Positions 16,201 through 22,896 of a stretch of DNA of 64,000 nucleotides are shown here, piece after piece; the stretch's first letter is position 1; each line of letters starts with the position of its first letter. The position numbers and the translations under genes are program-made. The stretch covers positions 372,001 to 436,000 of the forward strand of contig OY761144.1 in assembly GCA_963664365.1 (NCBI GenBank), written 5' to 3'. Source of the stretch: VXRN01 sp963664365. GTDB taxonomy: Bacteria; Chloroflexota; Dehalococcoidia; Lucifugimonadales; UBA1123. The notes below the pieces were generated by a model, which was not told the origin of the DNA, made no database searches, and was given only the letters and a program-made list of their open reading frames with translations.

Positions 16201-18769
16201 CGGTCGTGTTCAGTGTGAGCGTGACTTCGCCGTTCGCGGCGTCGTTGTCCTGGTCTCCGGAGATCGTGAAGTTGCCGGAGCTTAGGCCGCGGACGATGGT
16301 CAGGTTGCCTTTTGAGTCGAGGCCGGTTAGTGTCGCGCCGTCCCCGGCCTTGGTTATCGTCACCGTCACGTCGCGGTCTGCGGACGGGGTTACGCTCACC
16401 GTGGCGGTAGCCGTCGCCCCCTCGGCGACTGAGTAGGCGGTCGCGCTGAAGCCGACGGTTAGCAGAGCCTCCGCGGTCTTGGCGCCGGACGTCGGCGACC
16501 ACGGACCTTCACCCTCGACGTTGACCGCTCTTACCTGAGCGTCGTAGTACGTATTAGAGAATAGGCCGGTGATCGTCGTCTCGGTGGTGGTAGCAGTAGA
16601 TTTAAAGTCGTGAACGGTCCAATCAGTTTCACCCTGCGCTCTGTATTGCGCCTCGTATCCTGTGATGCCGGGAGTACCAACCGGGAGGGTGGGCGCGACC
16701 CATTTGAGTATCAGCATACTGGTCGTGTCGGAGGCGCCGGACGCCGAGAACCCCGGCTGATTCATCGAGGGCGGCGGCTCGTCGACGTCGGTCACGTTCA
16801 AGGTAACCGTCATCGGGGGTGAGGCGTCAGTACCGTCGCTGGCGGTGACTGCCAACTCGTAGCCGTTGTCTCCGCCCGTGTCGCTCGGGCTCTCGTAGTC
16901 TGGGGCGGTAACGAAGGACAGGACGCCGCCGTTGGTAAGGCTGAACAATGCTCCGTCGGTCCCGGCGGCGATGCTCCAGCCGGTTATCGAGTCTCCATCG
17001 GGGTCGGTGGCTTGGAGCGTGGCGACGGACTTTTGGTTCTCCGGAACGCTGATGGGAGTAGTGGTGGCGACGACCGGCGCGCTGTTTGGTTCTTCGTCGT
17101 CTATGATAGTGACTGTGGAGGTGGAAGGACTACCTATGTTCACGCCGCCGTCGGTCGTGTTCAGTGTGAGCGTGACTTCGTCGTCCACGGCGTCGTTGTC
17201 CTGGTCTCCGGAGATCGTGAAGTTGGCGGAGCTTAGGCCGCGGGAGATGGTCAGATTGCCTTTTGAGTCGAGGCCGGAGAGAGTCGCGCCGTCCCCGGTC
17301 TTGGTTATCGTCACCGTCACGTCGCGGTCGGCGGACGGGGTTACGTTCACAGTGGCGGTGGTCGTCGCTCCCTCGGCGACTGAGTAGGTGGTCGTGCTGA
17401 AGCCGACGGTCAGCAGGACTTTATCCGTAGTGGATGCGCTCGTGGACCATGGGCCTTGGCCCTCGTCGTTCTTGGCTCGGACCTGTACTTGGTATGTTGT
17501 GTTGGAGGTGAGACCGCCGATGGTCGTGCTGGTCGTTGTCCCGGTTGACTGAAAGTCGTGGGGCGTCCAGCTACCTGAACTTCCCGCGCGGTATTGCACG
17601 TCGTAGCCCGAGATTGGCGGAATGCCCGACGTAGCCGGCGCGGTCCAACTCGTGTCCAACGTCGTGGTGGAGTTCTCCGCGTTGGGTGAGACGGCCAAGT
17701 TTGTTGGCGCGCCGGGCGGCTCGTCGATGTCGGTCACGTTTACCGTAATCGTCACCGGGTCTGAATTGTCTGTACCGTCGCTGGCGGTGACTGCCAACTG
17801 GTAGCCGTTGTCTCCGCCCGTGTCGCTCGGGCTCTCGTAGTCGGGGGCGGTGACGAAGGACAGAACGCCTCCGTTGGTCACGCTGAACAGCGCTCCGTCG
17901 GCCCCGGAAGCGATGCTCCAGCCGGTTATCGAGTCTCCGTCCGGATCGGTAGCTTGGAGAGTGGCGACGGACTTTTGGTTCTCCGGAACGCTGATCGGAG
18001 AGGTGGTAGCGACGACCGGCGGGTTGTTAGCTCCTTCGTCGTCCACTACGATGACGGTTGCGGTTGAGGTACTCACGCGGATAAGGCTGTATTTGTAGTC
18101 TTCCGCGCTCAGAGTGAGGGTTATCCGGTCGTCCACGGCGTCGTTGTCTTGGTCTCCGGAGATCGTGATGCTGCCTGAGCTTTGGCCGCGGACGATGGTC
18201 AGATTGCCTTTTGGGTCGAGGCCGGAGAGTGTCACGCCGTCCCCGGTCTTGGTTATCGTCACCGTCACGCCGCGGTCGGCGGACGGGGTTACATTCACAG
18301 TGGTGGTGGCCGTCGCTCCCTCGGACACTGAATAAGCGGTCGTGCTGAAGCCGACGGTCAGTTCCGCAATGTCAGTCATGGCCCAGAACTCCGCCGACCA
18401 AGGTCCCTCTCCATCGGCGTTGACGGCGCGCACCCGAGCGTAGTATGCCGTATTGGATTTCATGCCTGTGATCGTCGTCTCGGTGGTGGCGCCATCGGAG
18501 TCGAAGACGTGGTCGGACCACTCGGTCTCCCCATCTACGCGGTACTGCACTTCGTAGCCTGTGAGGCTGGGAGTGCCTACCGGAAGGCTGGGCGTTGTCC
18601 ATGTGAAGCGGAGCATTGTGGACATATCGGACGTGCCCGACCGGGAGAAGCTCGAAGGATTCACCTGAGGCGGCGCCTGAGCGCCGGAATCTTTCGGCGT
18701 CGTCAGCGTTGCGGTTAAAACAGATAATGTACAGACTAACAGGGTTGCGGCAGTGAGCCTTGTCGCCAT
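7196..18769 (-). CDS. Giant surface protein: 11 x (FnIII / Calx-beta / cadherin-like), stalk, C-terminal anchor
   Basis: 3857 residues. A signal peptide lies at about residues 1-31 (TAATLLVCTLSVLTATLTT). Eleven FnIII domains then alternate with eleven Calx-beta domains (TVGFS..YSVAEGAT, ending IIDDEEPN) and eleven cadherin-like domains (PISVPENQ...TDPDGD..TGWSI...NVTDVDEPP). FnIII domains come in two main subtypes, A (MNQPGFSASG) and B (PGAPTNLAVSPN), in order A B A A B B B A B A plus one divergent copy. The last two cadherin units are divergent. An Ig-like segment leads to a Pro/Thr stalk (residues 3645-3810) and a membrane helix (3820-3840) with basic residues after it. The acidic DxD/DPDGD motifs suggest calcium-dependent folding. 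The likely role is adhesion or a cell-surface fibre. No LPXTG motif or enzyme domain is visible. Confidence 0.88.
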   Translation of the reverse strand: MATRLTAATLLVCTLSVLTATLTTPKDSGAQAPPQVNPSSFSRSGTSDMSTMLRFTWTTPSLPVGTPSLTGYEVQYRVDGETEWSDHVFDSDGATTETTITGMKSNTAYYARVRAVNADGEGPWSAEFWAMTDIAELTVGFSTTAYSVSEGATATTTVNVTPSADRGVTVTITKTGDGVTLSGLDPKGNLTIVRGQSSGSITISGDQDNDAVDDRITLTLSAEDYKYSLIRVSTSTATVIVVDDEGANNPPVVATTSPISVPENQKSVATLQATDPDGDSITGWSIASGADGALFSVTNGGVLSFVTAPDYESPSDTGGDNGYQLAVTASDGTDNSDPVTITVNVTDIDEPPGAPTNLAVSPNAENSTTTLDTSWTAPATSGIPPISGYDVQYRAGSSGSWTPHDFQSTGTTTSTTIGGLTSNTTYQVQVRAKNDEGQGPWSTSASTTDKVLLTVGFSTTTYSVAEGATTTATVNVTPSADRDVTVTITKTGDGATLSGLDSKGNLTISRGLSSANFTISGDQDNDAVDDEVTLTLNTTDGGVNIGSPSTSTVTIIDDEEPNSAPVVATTTPISVPENQKSVATLQATDPDGDSITGWSIAAGTDGALFSLTNGGVLSFVTAPDYESPSDTGGDNGYELAVTASDGTDASPPMTVTLNVTDVDEPPPSMNQPGFSASGASDTTSMLILKWVAPTLPVGTPGITGYEAQYRAQGETDWTVHDFKSTATTTETTITGLFSNTYYDAQVRAVNVEGEGPWSPTSGAKTAEALLTVGFSATAYSVAEGATATATVSVTPSADRDVTVTITKAGDGATLTGLDSKGNLTIVRGLSSGNFTISGDQDNDAANGEVTLTLNTTDGGVNIGSPSTSTVTIIDDEEPNSAPVVATTSPISVPENQTSVATLQATDPDGDEITGWSIASGTDGALFSLTNGGVLSFVTAPDYESPSDTGGDNGYELSVTASDGADASSPVTITVNVTDVNEPPPAMNQPGFSASGTSDTTSMLILKWVAPVLPVGTPGITGYEAQYRAQGETDWTVHDFKSTATTTETTITGLASNTYYDAQVRAVNVEGEGQWSKTSSAKTAEALLTVGFSTTTYSVAEGATATATVSVTPSADRDVTVTITKTGDGATLSGLDSKGNLTISRGLSSANFTISGDQDNDALDDEVTLTLNTTDGGVSVGSPSTSTITIIDDEEPNSAPVVATTTPISVPENQKSVATLQATDPDGDSITGWSIAAGTDGALFSVTNGGVLSFVTAPDYESPSDTGGDNGYELAVTASDGTDNSAPVTITVNVTDVNEPPGAPTDLAVSPNTENSTTTLDASWTAPAASGIPPISGYDVQYRAGSSGDWTTHDSQSNGTTTSATIGGLTSNTTYQVQVRARNDEGRSPWATSTSTTDKVLLTVGFSTTTYSVAEGATTTATVNVTPSADRDVTLTITKTGDGATLSGLDSNGNLTIVRGQSSGNFTVSGDQDNDAADDRITLTLNTTDGGVSVGSPSTSTITIIDDEEPNSAPVVATTTPISVPENQKSVATLQATDPDGDSITGWSIAAGTDGALFSVTNGGVLSFVTAPDYESPSDTGGDNGYELAVTASDGTDNSAPVTITVNVTDVNEPPGAPTDLAVSPNTENSTTTLDASWTAPATSGIPPISGYDVQYRAGSSGDWTTHDSQSNGTTTSATIGGLTSNTTYQVQVRARNDEGRSPWATSTSTTDKVLLTVGFSTTTYSVAEGATTTATVNVTPSADRDVTLTITKTGDGATLSGLDSNGNLTIVRGQSSGNFTVSGDQDNDAADDRITLTLSTNDGGVSVGNPSTSTVTIIDDEEPNNAPVVATTSPISVPENQTSVATLQATDPDGDSITGWSIAAGTDGALFSVTNGGVLSFVTAPDYESPSDTGGDNGYELAVTASDGADASAPVTITVNVTDVDEPPGAPTNLSVSPNAENSTTTLDASWTAPDASGIPPISGYDVRYRAGSSGRWTPHDFQSNGTTTKTTIGGLTSNTTYQVQVRARNDEGRSPWATSTSTTDKVLLTVGFSATNYSVTEGATTTATVNVTPSADRDVTVTITKTGDGATLTGLDSKGNLTISRGLSSGSFTISGDQDNDAANDEVTLTLNTNDGGVSVGSPSTSTVTILDDEEPNSPPVVATTSPISVPENQTSVATLQATDPDGDEITGWSITTGADGALFSLTNGGVLSFVTAPDYESPSDTGGDNGYELSVTASDGKDASAPVTITVNVTDIDEPPPAMNQPGFSASGASDTTSMLKLKWVAPTLPVGTPSVTGYEVQYKAQNETDWIAHDFASTATTTDTTIAGLSSNTYYDAQVRAVNVEGEGPWSPMSGAKTAEALLTVGFSATTYSVAEGATATATVSVTPSADRDVTLTVTKTGDGATLSGLDSKGNLTISRGLSSGSFTISGDQDNDATDDRVTLTLSTNDGGVSVGSPSTSTVIIIDDDEPNNAPVVATTTPISVPENQTSVATLQATDPDGDAITGWSIATGTDGALFSLTNGGVLSFVTAPDHESPSDTGGDNGYELSVTASDGKDASAPVTITVNVTDVNEPPGAPTDLAVSPNTENSTTTLDASWTAPAESGIPPISGYDVQYRAGSSGDWTTHDSQSNGTATSTTIGGLTSNTTYQVQVRAKNDEGRGPWTTSTSTTDKVLLTVGFSATAYSVAEGATATATVNVTPSADRDVTVTITKTGDGATLSGLDSNGNLTISRGQSSGSITISGDQDNDAANDEVTLTLNTNDGGVSVGSPSTSTVTILDDEEPNSPPVVATTSPISVPENQTSVATLQATDPDGDAITGWSIASGADGALFSVTNGGVLSFVTAPDYESPSDTGGDNGYELAVTASDGTDNSAPVTITVNVTDIDEPPPSMKQPGFSASGASDMTSMLILKWVAPVLPVGAPSVTGYEAQYRAQSETDWIIHDFASTATTTETTITGLSSNTYYGAQVRAVNVEGEGPWSPTSGAKTAEALLTVGFSATAYSVAEGATTTATVNVTPSADRDVTVTITKAGDGATLTGLDSKGNLTIVRGLSSGSFTISGDHDNDATNGKIMLTLSTTDGGVNVGNPSTSTVTVMDDETPNLPPAFASTTVNRTIPEDSPVGALLGNPIAATDPEGDPLTYSLSGEGSERFEVSSLGQVTLISGLNYEDASSFTLTLSVRDSKDNVGNPDSETDASVTLNVTVSDVAEPPGSVAPVTVSALSTSELLARWPIAQNTGPPLKYQVQYRAHGETDWIDLNFDDDARETTISNLDSSATYRVRVRANNDEGEGPWAEGSGATDKMPLTVRFSAVAYSVAEGATATATVNVTPSADRDVTLTITKTGNGATLSGLDSNGDLTISRGLSFVSFTISGDQDNDAADDEVTLTLDTNDDGVNAGSPSTSTVTVIDDDEANPVSDVDEPPASPGDVTVSTNADNQATTSNVKWTAPQFDSRRITLKVNENSAEGSPVGSPVIVKEQAPDADVAYSLLGADASAFRVDRESGQITVAAKLDYETKRAYSIIVFATDREGSSADIAITIEVNNVDEPGAITLSSNEPETGKIVTAILSDPDGSVSDTAWQWQTSSDGTVWIDVEGASSPDYAPTPGDEDKLLRVTAAYADAHGPGKMAESPATLPVLPSPDPDAMALASTTPEAGASDIVRPDPTPTASPTPQPMPTPEPTLPPTRTPTPPPTSTPTPEPTPTPPPTSTPTPEPTPAPPPTFTPTPAHTLPPAPAPTSEPTLSPTPTPTQTPKPTPARRPAASPTPTPIPAPTITPTPEPEGILAPTPIKILTLAIPVTHTPLPSAAPASEPTPTPTATPTPAGADANIEESGFPLWTMAVIAIVAIVLAGGVFFSSRLRLAKIHHQVAGCP
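7350..7835 (-). repeat. Low-complexity Pro/Thr-coding stalk repeat
   Basis: This part of the giant gene encodes (T/S)P(T/E)P-type repeats such as PPTSTPTPEPTPTPPP, including an almost exact repeat of about 54 bases near 7670-7750. Such stalks usually hold a domain array away from the membrane and are prone to length change by slippage. The open reading frames rich in Val-Gly on the other strand are by-products of the same repeat. Confidence 0.85.
13375..15266 (-). repeat. Near-perfect 942-bp tandem duplication within the giant gene
   Basis: Bases from about 13375 to 14324 recur at an offset of 942 (14317-15266). Read side by side, I find one difference, T at 13846 against C at 14788, which changes Thr to Ala in a B-type FnIII domain. 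Other units of the array differ at many positions. One whole FnIII/Calx-beta/cadherin unit of 314 codons was therefore duplicated or homogenised very recently. Confidence 0.85.
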
Positions 18770-18999
18770 AGCGCTCTTGGCCAGTCACACCCCGCGAAGG
18801 TTATCCGCAGGGCGATTGGCTGGATGGCGACTCTTACGGTAGGCTAATCTACGTTGAGGATTAGAGGTCATAGCATCGTGGCTGGCGCATTGTATATCAT
18901 TTGCGGCTCTTGCGCTCAAAGCCCCTGGGACGGCGATAATGTGAACGGTCGCTTGCTGTGCTATGCTACGCCGAACTCAGGGTTTGGCAGGCGCGAGTC

Positions 19000-20859
19000 A
19001 TGTTCGTTGTGGGAACAGCAGGGCACGTGGACCACGGCAAGTCCACGCTGGTCGAGGCGCTGACGGGCATCGACCCGGACCGTCTCGCCGAGGAGAAGGA
19101 GCGCGGTCTGACGATAGACCTCGGCTTCGCGTGGCTGGAACTGCCTTCGGGCAGCGAGGTCAGCATCGTCGATGTGCCGGGACATGAGCGCTTCGTCAAC
19201 AACATGCTGGCCGGAGTCGGGGGCATAGACGTTGCGCTGCTCGTGGTCGCCGCGGACGAGTCGGTGATGCCGCAGACGCGCGAGCATCTGGCCATCTTGG
19301 ATTTGCTCCAAATACCGCGCGGTCTGGTCGCGCTCACCAAGAAGGACCTTGTCGATGACGACTGGCTGGAGCTTGTGACGGCGGACGTCGAGGACACGTT
19401 GAAAGGGACGGTATTGGAAGGCGCGCGAATAGCGCCGGTCTCGGCGCAGACCGGGGAGGGGCTGACGGAGTTGGTGTCTGCCATCGAGTCGATGATCCAG
19501 GGGATACCCGCGAAGCGCGACCTCGGGCGGCCCAGGCTGCCGATAGACCGCTCGTTTACCATCACCGGATTCGGCACCGTGGTGACCGGGACTCTGATAG
19601 ACGGCCACCTCGAAACCGGGCAGGACGTGGAGCTATCGGTATCCGGACAGCGGACGCGGGTCCGGGGACTCCAGACGCACAAGAGCCGGGTCGAACGCGC
19701 CGAGCCGGGCACGCGAGTCGCGGCCAACCTGATAGGCGTCGCCCACGACAGCATTTTCCGGGGTGAGGCGCTCAGCAGTCCGGGGTGGCTGAGGCCGACG
19801 ACGGCGTTCGACGTTCACCTGCGGGTTCTCGAAGACGCCCCGAACGCTCTGCGCCACAATATGTACCTGACGGTGCATACAGGGTCGGGCGAGTCGGTCG
19901 CGCGGCTTAGATTGCTGGAGGACGACCGCGCGCAGCCGGGCGCCACGACGTGGGCGCAGCTCAAGGTCGAGAGGCCCGTCGCGGTCGCGAAGGGGGACTA
20001 TTTCGTCATACGCTCGAACATGACGACGCTCGGGGGAGGCAACATCGTCGTTACGCACGCGCCGCGTCCGCGCCGACACCACGCCCCAACCATCGAGCGG
20101 CTGCAAGTGATGGAGCGGGGATCAGACCGCGAAATACTGCTGAAGACAATCGAGGGGCTAGAGCCGGCCGAGTTCGGGACGGTGGTACACCGCGCCAACC
20201 TGAAATCGGATACAGCGAAGGTCGAGATCGAGGCGATGGCCTCTGAAGGCCAGGTCGTCGCGCTGGGCGGGGACATTCGACAGTCAACGCGGCTGTACAC
20301 CGCCGGGGGCTGGCGCGCGCTGGAGGAGACGGCGAAGAGCTCGCTGGGGGAGTATCATCGGCAGTTCCCGCTGCGGCCGGGCGCGCCAAAGGAGGAACTG
20401 CGCTCACGCCTAAAGCTCGGCCCGCAGGTGTTCAACGACGTACTGAAGCGGCTGAACCGGGCGGGGGTCGTCTCCGAGCGGGGGTCCGCCGTCCGCCTGC
20501 CCGGCCATACTCCCAGCTTGGGAGAGGCGCAGCGCAAGGCGGTGGACGACTACCTGCGTCAACTCGATTCCGACCCGTTCTCTCCCCCAACCGACATACC
20601 TATCGACTCGGAGGTGGTCAATCTGCTGGATGAAGAGGGCAAAGTGGTCAAGGTGAGCGAAAGCGTGGTCTTTTCGGCCTCGGCGTACCGCGAGATGGTG
20701 GATAGAATATCGGCGCATCTGGGAGAGCACGGCGAGATTACGGTTGCGGACGCGCGCGACCTTCTGGGCACGAGCCGCAAGTATGCTCTCGCGCTGATGG
20801 ACCACCTCGACCACGTCCGAATCACTCGGCGGGTCGGCGACGTTCGGGCGCTCAGGTGA
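19000..20859 (+). CDS. selB: Selenocysteine-specific elongation factor SelB
   Basis: A 619-residue GTPase that carries selenocysteyl-tRNA to UGA codons marked by a SECIS hairpin. The start ATG 19000 gives the canonical MFVVGTAGHVDHGKST (P loop). Then come the switch I region EEKERGLTIDLGFAWL, DVPGHERFVNNML (G3) and TKKDL (G4). EF-Tu-like beta domains cover residues 170-340, and a long C-terminal winged-helix region (about 400-619) binds SECIS RNA. Length matches bacterial SelB. selA, selD and tRNA-Sec are not in the window. The probable client is the UGA-containing redoxin gene at 40518-41222. The next gene follows after 9 bases. Confidence 0.95.
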   Translation: MFVVGTAGHVDHGKSTLVEALTGIDPDRLAEEKERGLTIDLGFAWLELPSGSEVSIVDVPGHERFVNNMLAGVGGIDVALLVVAADESVMPQTREHLAILDLLQIPRGLVALTKKDLVDDDWLELVTADVEDTLKGTVLEGARIAPVSAQTGEGLTELVSAIESMIQGIPAKRDLGRPRLPIDRSFTITGFGTVVTGTLIDGHLETGQDVELSVSGQRTRVRGLQTHKSRVERAEPGTRVAANLIGVAHDSIFRGEALSSPGWLRPTTAFDVHLRVLEDAPNALRHNMYLTVHTGSGESVARLRLLEDDRAQPGATTWAQLKVERPVAVAKGDYFVIRSNMTTLGGGNIVVTHAPRPRRHHAPTIERLQVMERGSDREILLKTIEGLEPAEFGTVVHRANLKSDTAKVEIEAMASEGQVVALGGDIRQSTRLYTAGGWRALEETAKSSLGEYHRQFPLRPGAPKEELRSRLKLGPQVFNDVLKRLNRAGVVSERGSAVRLPGHTPSLGEAQRKAVDDYLRQLDSDPFSPPTDIPIDSEVVNLLDEEGKVVKVSESVVFSASAYREMVDRISAHLGEHGEITVADARDLLGTSRKYALALMDHLDHVRITRRVGDVRALR

Positions 20860-20868
20860 GGATGTCGC

Positions 20869-21360
20869 ATGGCGTCTGACAACACAGACTACAGCCTGAA
20901 GTTGAGCGTGAGGCGCGACGGCCTGGGGGTGTCGCACGTGTCATCTACGCTGCGCGTGATACAGGCGGCCGTGAGGGAGACCGCGCTGGGCGTCGGTGAA
21001 AGCTCGCCGCGGTTCGAGGGCAGTTCCCAGCCGCTGCTGCTGGTGGACGCCTGGGTGTCCGAAGATTCGGGCCTGACGCTGAGTTTCTACTTCGCCGACT
21101 CGGACGGCGCGCCGCTGCGTGAGCTTTCGGCGCAGGCGCTGGGGGAGTTCATGGACGAGTTCGGGAGAGCGCTGGCGAGCAGGTCTCAGCTTGGGTTGTG
21201 GGGACGAATGGCGCGGGGCTCGTCTCAGGGCGGCGCGGAGTCGGAGAGCAACCGGAGGATGGACGAGATCAGGTCGATGCTGCGCCGCTTCGGAAGGGCG
21301 TCTCTCAGTCTCGGGGACCGTTCCATCACATTCGACGGGGACAGTCTTCTGATTGAATAG
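20869..21360 (+). CDS. Unknown protein downstream of selB
   Basis: A 163-residue protein without a recognised domain. It is predicted soluble: an alternating beta-like first half (YSLKLSVRRDGLGVSHV; LLLVDAWVSEDSGLTLSFYF), a helical middle (ALGEFMDEFGRALASR), a polar linker (GSSQGGAESESNRRM) and a helix-beta end (MDEIRSMLRRFGRAS, then SITFDGDSLLIE). No signal peptide or Cys residues are seen. It starts 9 bases after selB and is probably co-transcribed, but I cannot say whether it relates to selenium metabolism. Confidence 0.65.
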   Translation: MASDNTDYSLKLSVRRDGLGVSHVSSTLRVIQAAVRETALGVGESSPRFEGSSQPLLLVDAWVSEDSGLTLSFYFADSDGAPLRELSAQALGEFMDEFGRALASRSQLGLWGRMARGSSQGGAESESNRRMDEIRSMLRRFGRASLSLGDRSITFDGDSLLIE

Positions 21361-21364
21361 CGTC

Positions 21365-21742
21365 TCATTCATACCCCGACCTGAGTGCCATAGCCAACGC
21401 GTCCACCGGTATAAGTCGCTGATTCACCGGGTCCGCCGCCAAGCCAAAAGCCTCCAGCGTAAACGCACCCAGAACCGGAGGAGAGCCATCGTCGATGAAG
21501 ACTACCAAGTTGAACAGAACCTCATCGCCGATTTGAATTGTGGCCTGACCAATATCTCGCCGTATTCGCTGCCCGTTGGCGATTACGAAGTTGCGCGCAG
21601 TGACAGGGGTCACTCCGAGCGACCTCAGCAGCGTCGTCGGAAGCATGGTGTAGGTCGCGCCGGTATCGACCAGCACTTCCACCGTCGCGAAGCGGTTGAA
21701 GTTGAGATCGCCGACATCTATCTCTGTCGTGAATGTTCCCAT
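21365..21742 (-). CDS. Retropepsin-like aspartic protease (clan AA)
   Basis: A 125-residue single-domain protein with the catalytic motif VLVDTGATYTMLP (Asp-Thr-Gly) near residue 25 and the second hydrophobic-glycine element PPVLGAFTLEAFGL. Proteins of this size act as homodimers, each subunit supplying one aspartate. The start at 21742 is chosen because AAGGAG lies 7 bases upstream; an earlier in-frame ATG at 21766 would place that site inside the gene. No signal peptide is visible. The substrate is unknown. It converges on the unknown gene that follows selB, with only 4 bases between the stops. Confidence 0.82.
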   Translation of the reverse strand: MGTFTTEIDVGDLNFNRFATVEVLVDTGATYTMLPTTLLRSLGVTPVTARNFVIANGQRIRRDIGQATIQIGDEVLFNLVVFIDDGSPPVLGAFTLEAFGLAADPVNQRLIPVDALAMALRSGYE

Positions 21743-21775
21743 TGACTGCTCCTTAAGTGTGTTCATCCGCGAGGC

Positions 21776-22765
21776 TCACCGCAGCGGGAGAACTTCCAGC
21801 ACCTGTGGGTTGACTAGGCTCATGGGCTTGCGCCCGTCGAGGACGGCGGCGACATCGGCTCCGTAGCGCCTAGGACGGATCCGCATGGAGAGTTCCGAGT
21901 AGTGGGCGGCGTGGGGAGTAAGGACGACGTTGTCCATGGTCAGCAGGGGATTATCTTCGTCGGGCGGCTCCTTCTCGGTCACGTCCAGGCCCGCGCCCAG
22001 TATCCAGCCCTCTTGGAGCGCCTTGATTAGGGCCGCCTCGTCCACCACCGGACCGCGCGCGGAGTTTATCAAGATCGCGTTCGTCTTCATCTTGCGCAGC
22101 GCGTCCTCGTCGAATAGGTGGTGCGTGCTGTCGTCAAGCGGCATGTGAATAGAGATGTAGTCCGACTCGGCCAGAAGCTCGTCGAAAGACACAGGCCGCG
22201 CTCCCACCTCCTCGAACGCCTCGTCCGGGATGAACGGGTCATACGCGATAAGCTCCACCTCGAAGCCCTTAATCCGCTGTGCGAACGCCCTGCCGATTCG
22301 TCCGAGGCCGACGACCCCGACTGTCTCGGTGTGAAGAGGGCCGACATGAGCCGAAATCCCCGGCGACCACCGGTTCTCGCGGACGTTTCGCACCTGCTCC
22401 AACAGCTTGCGGTTGGCGGCGAGCAACAGCATCATGGCTTGGTTGGCGACTTCGCGGGTCCACAGGTCGGGCACGTTGATGACGGCGATGCCGTTGTCTG
22501 TGGCGGCTGGCACGTCTATGCAGTCGAAGCCGACGCCTGTTCTGAGCACGGCCTTGCAGTGGTCGAATGACGACAGCACTCGGCGCGTGATTGGAGACTC
22601 GATGACGATCAGCGCGTCGGCGTCGGCGGCCTGCTCGATGATCTCGTCTTCAGATTCGAGCCGCGGCAGCAGAACGAGCCGCGCGCCGACATTTTCCAGT
22701 TCCTCGATCAGGTCTTGGTGGTTTCCGCCGCCGAGAGAGTAAACGGTGAGTTTCGCATCTGGCAT
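21776..22765 (-). CDS. D-isomer-specific 2-hydroxyacid dehydrogenase
   Basis: A 329-residue NAD-dependent dehydrogenase of the phosphoglycerate dehydrogenase / CtBP-like family. It shows the Rossmann motif VGVVGLGRIGRAF near residue 150 and the catalytic triad in the usual places: Arg in NSARGPVVDEAAL, Glu in DVTEKEPPDED and His in LTPHAAHYSE. The protein reduces a 2-oxo acid or oxidises the D-hydroxy acid. The absence of a C-terminal ACT domain argues against classical SerA. It is transcribed divergently from recQ. Confidence 0.87.
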   Translation of the reverse strand: MPDAKLTVYSLGGGNHQDLIEELENVGARLVLLPRLESEDEIIEQAADADALIVIESPITRRVLSSFDHCKAVLRTGVGFDCIDVPAATDNGIAVINVPDLWTREVANQAMMLLLAANRKLLEQVRNVRENRWSPGISAHVGPLHTETVGVVGLGRIGRAFAQRIKGFEVELIAYDPFIPDEAFEEVGARPVSFDELLAESDYISIHMPLDDSTHHLFDEDALRKMKTNAILINSARGPVVDEAALIKALQEGWILGAGLDVTEKEPPDEDNPLLTMDNVVLTPHAAHYSELSMRIRPRRYGADVAAVLDGRKPMSLVNPQVLEVLPLR

Positions 22766-22896
22766 ATTCTTTTTTCTATCCCCTCATGAGATTTGGCGTA
22801 CAATTGTAACACGAGCCTAGACGAGCTTACTTTATATCGCATCGACATCGATGCCTGAGCCACGTCGGGGCAGCCTGAGTGGAGAGTCCACAACCG

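Noticed and set aside
8388..18335. Many plus-strand open frames opposite the giant gene (for example 9420-9815, 11001-11708, 15006-15485)
   Set aside because: They repeat with the array period and mirror the antisense of the Calx-beta/cadherin repeats; none has independent homology.
7196..18769. Regularly spaced repeats as a CRISPR array
   Set aside because: The 942/951-base units are protein domains in one continuous frame, with no short identical direct repeats and spacers.
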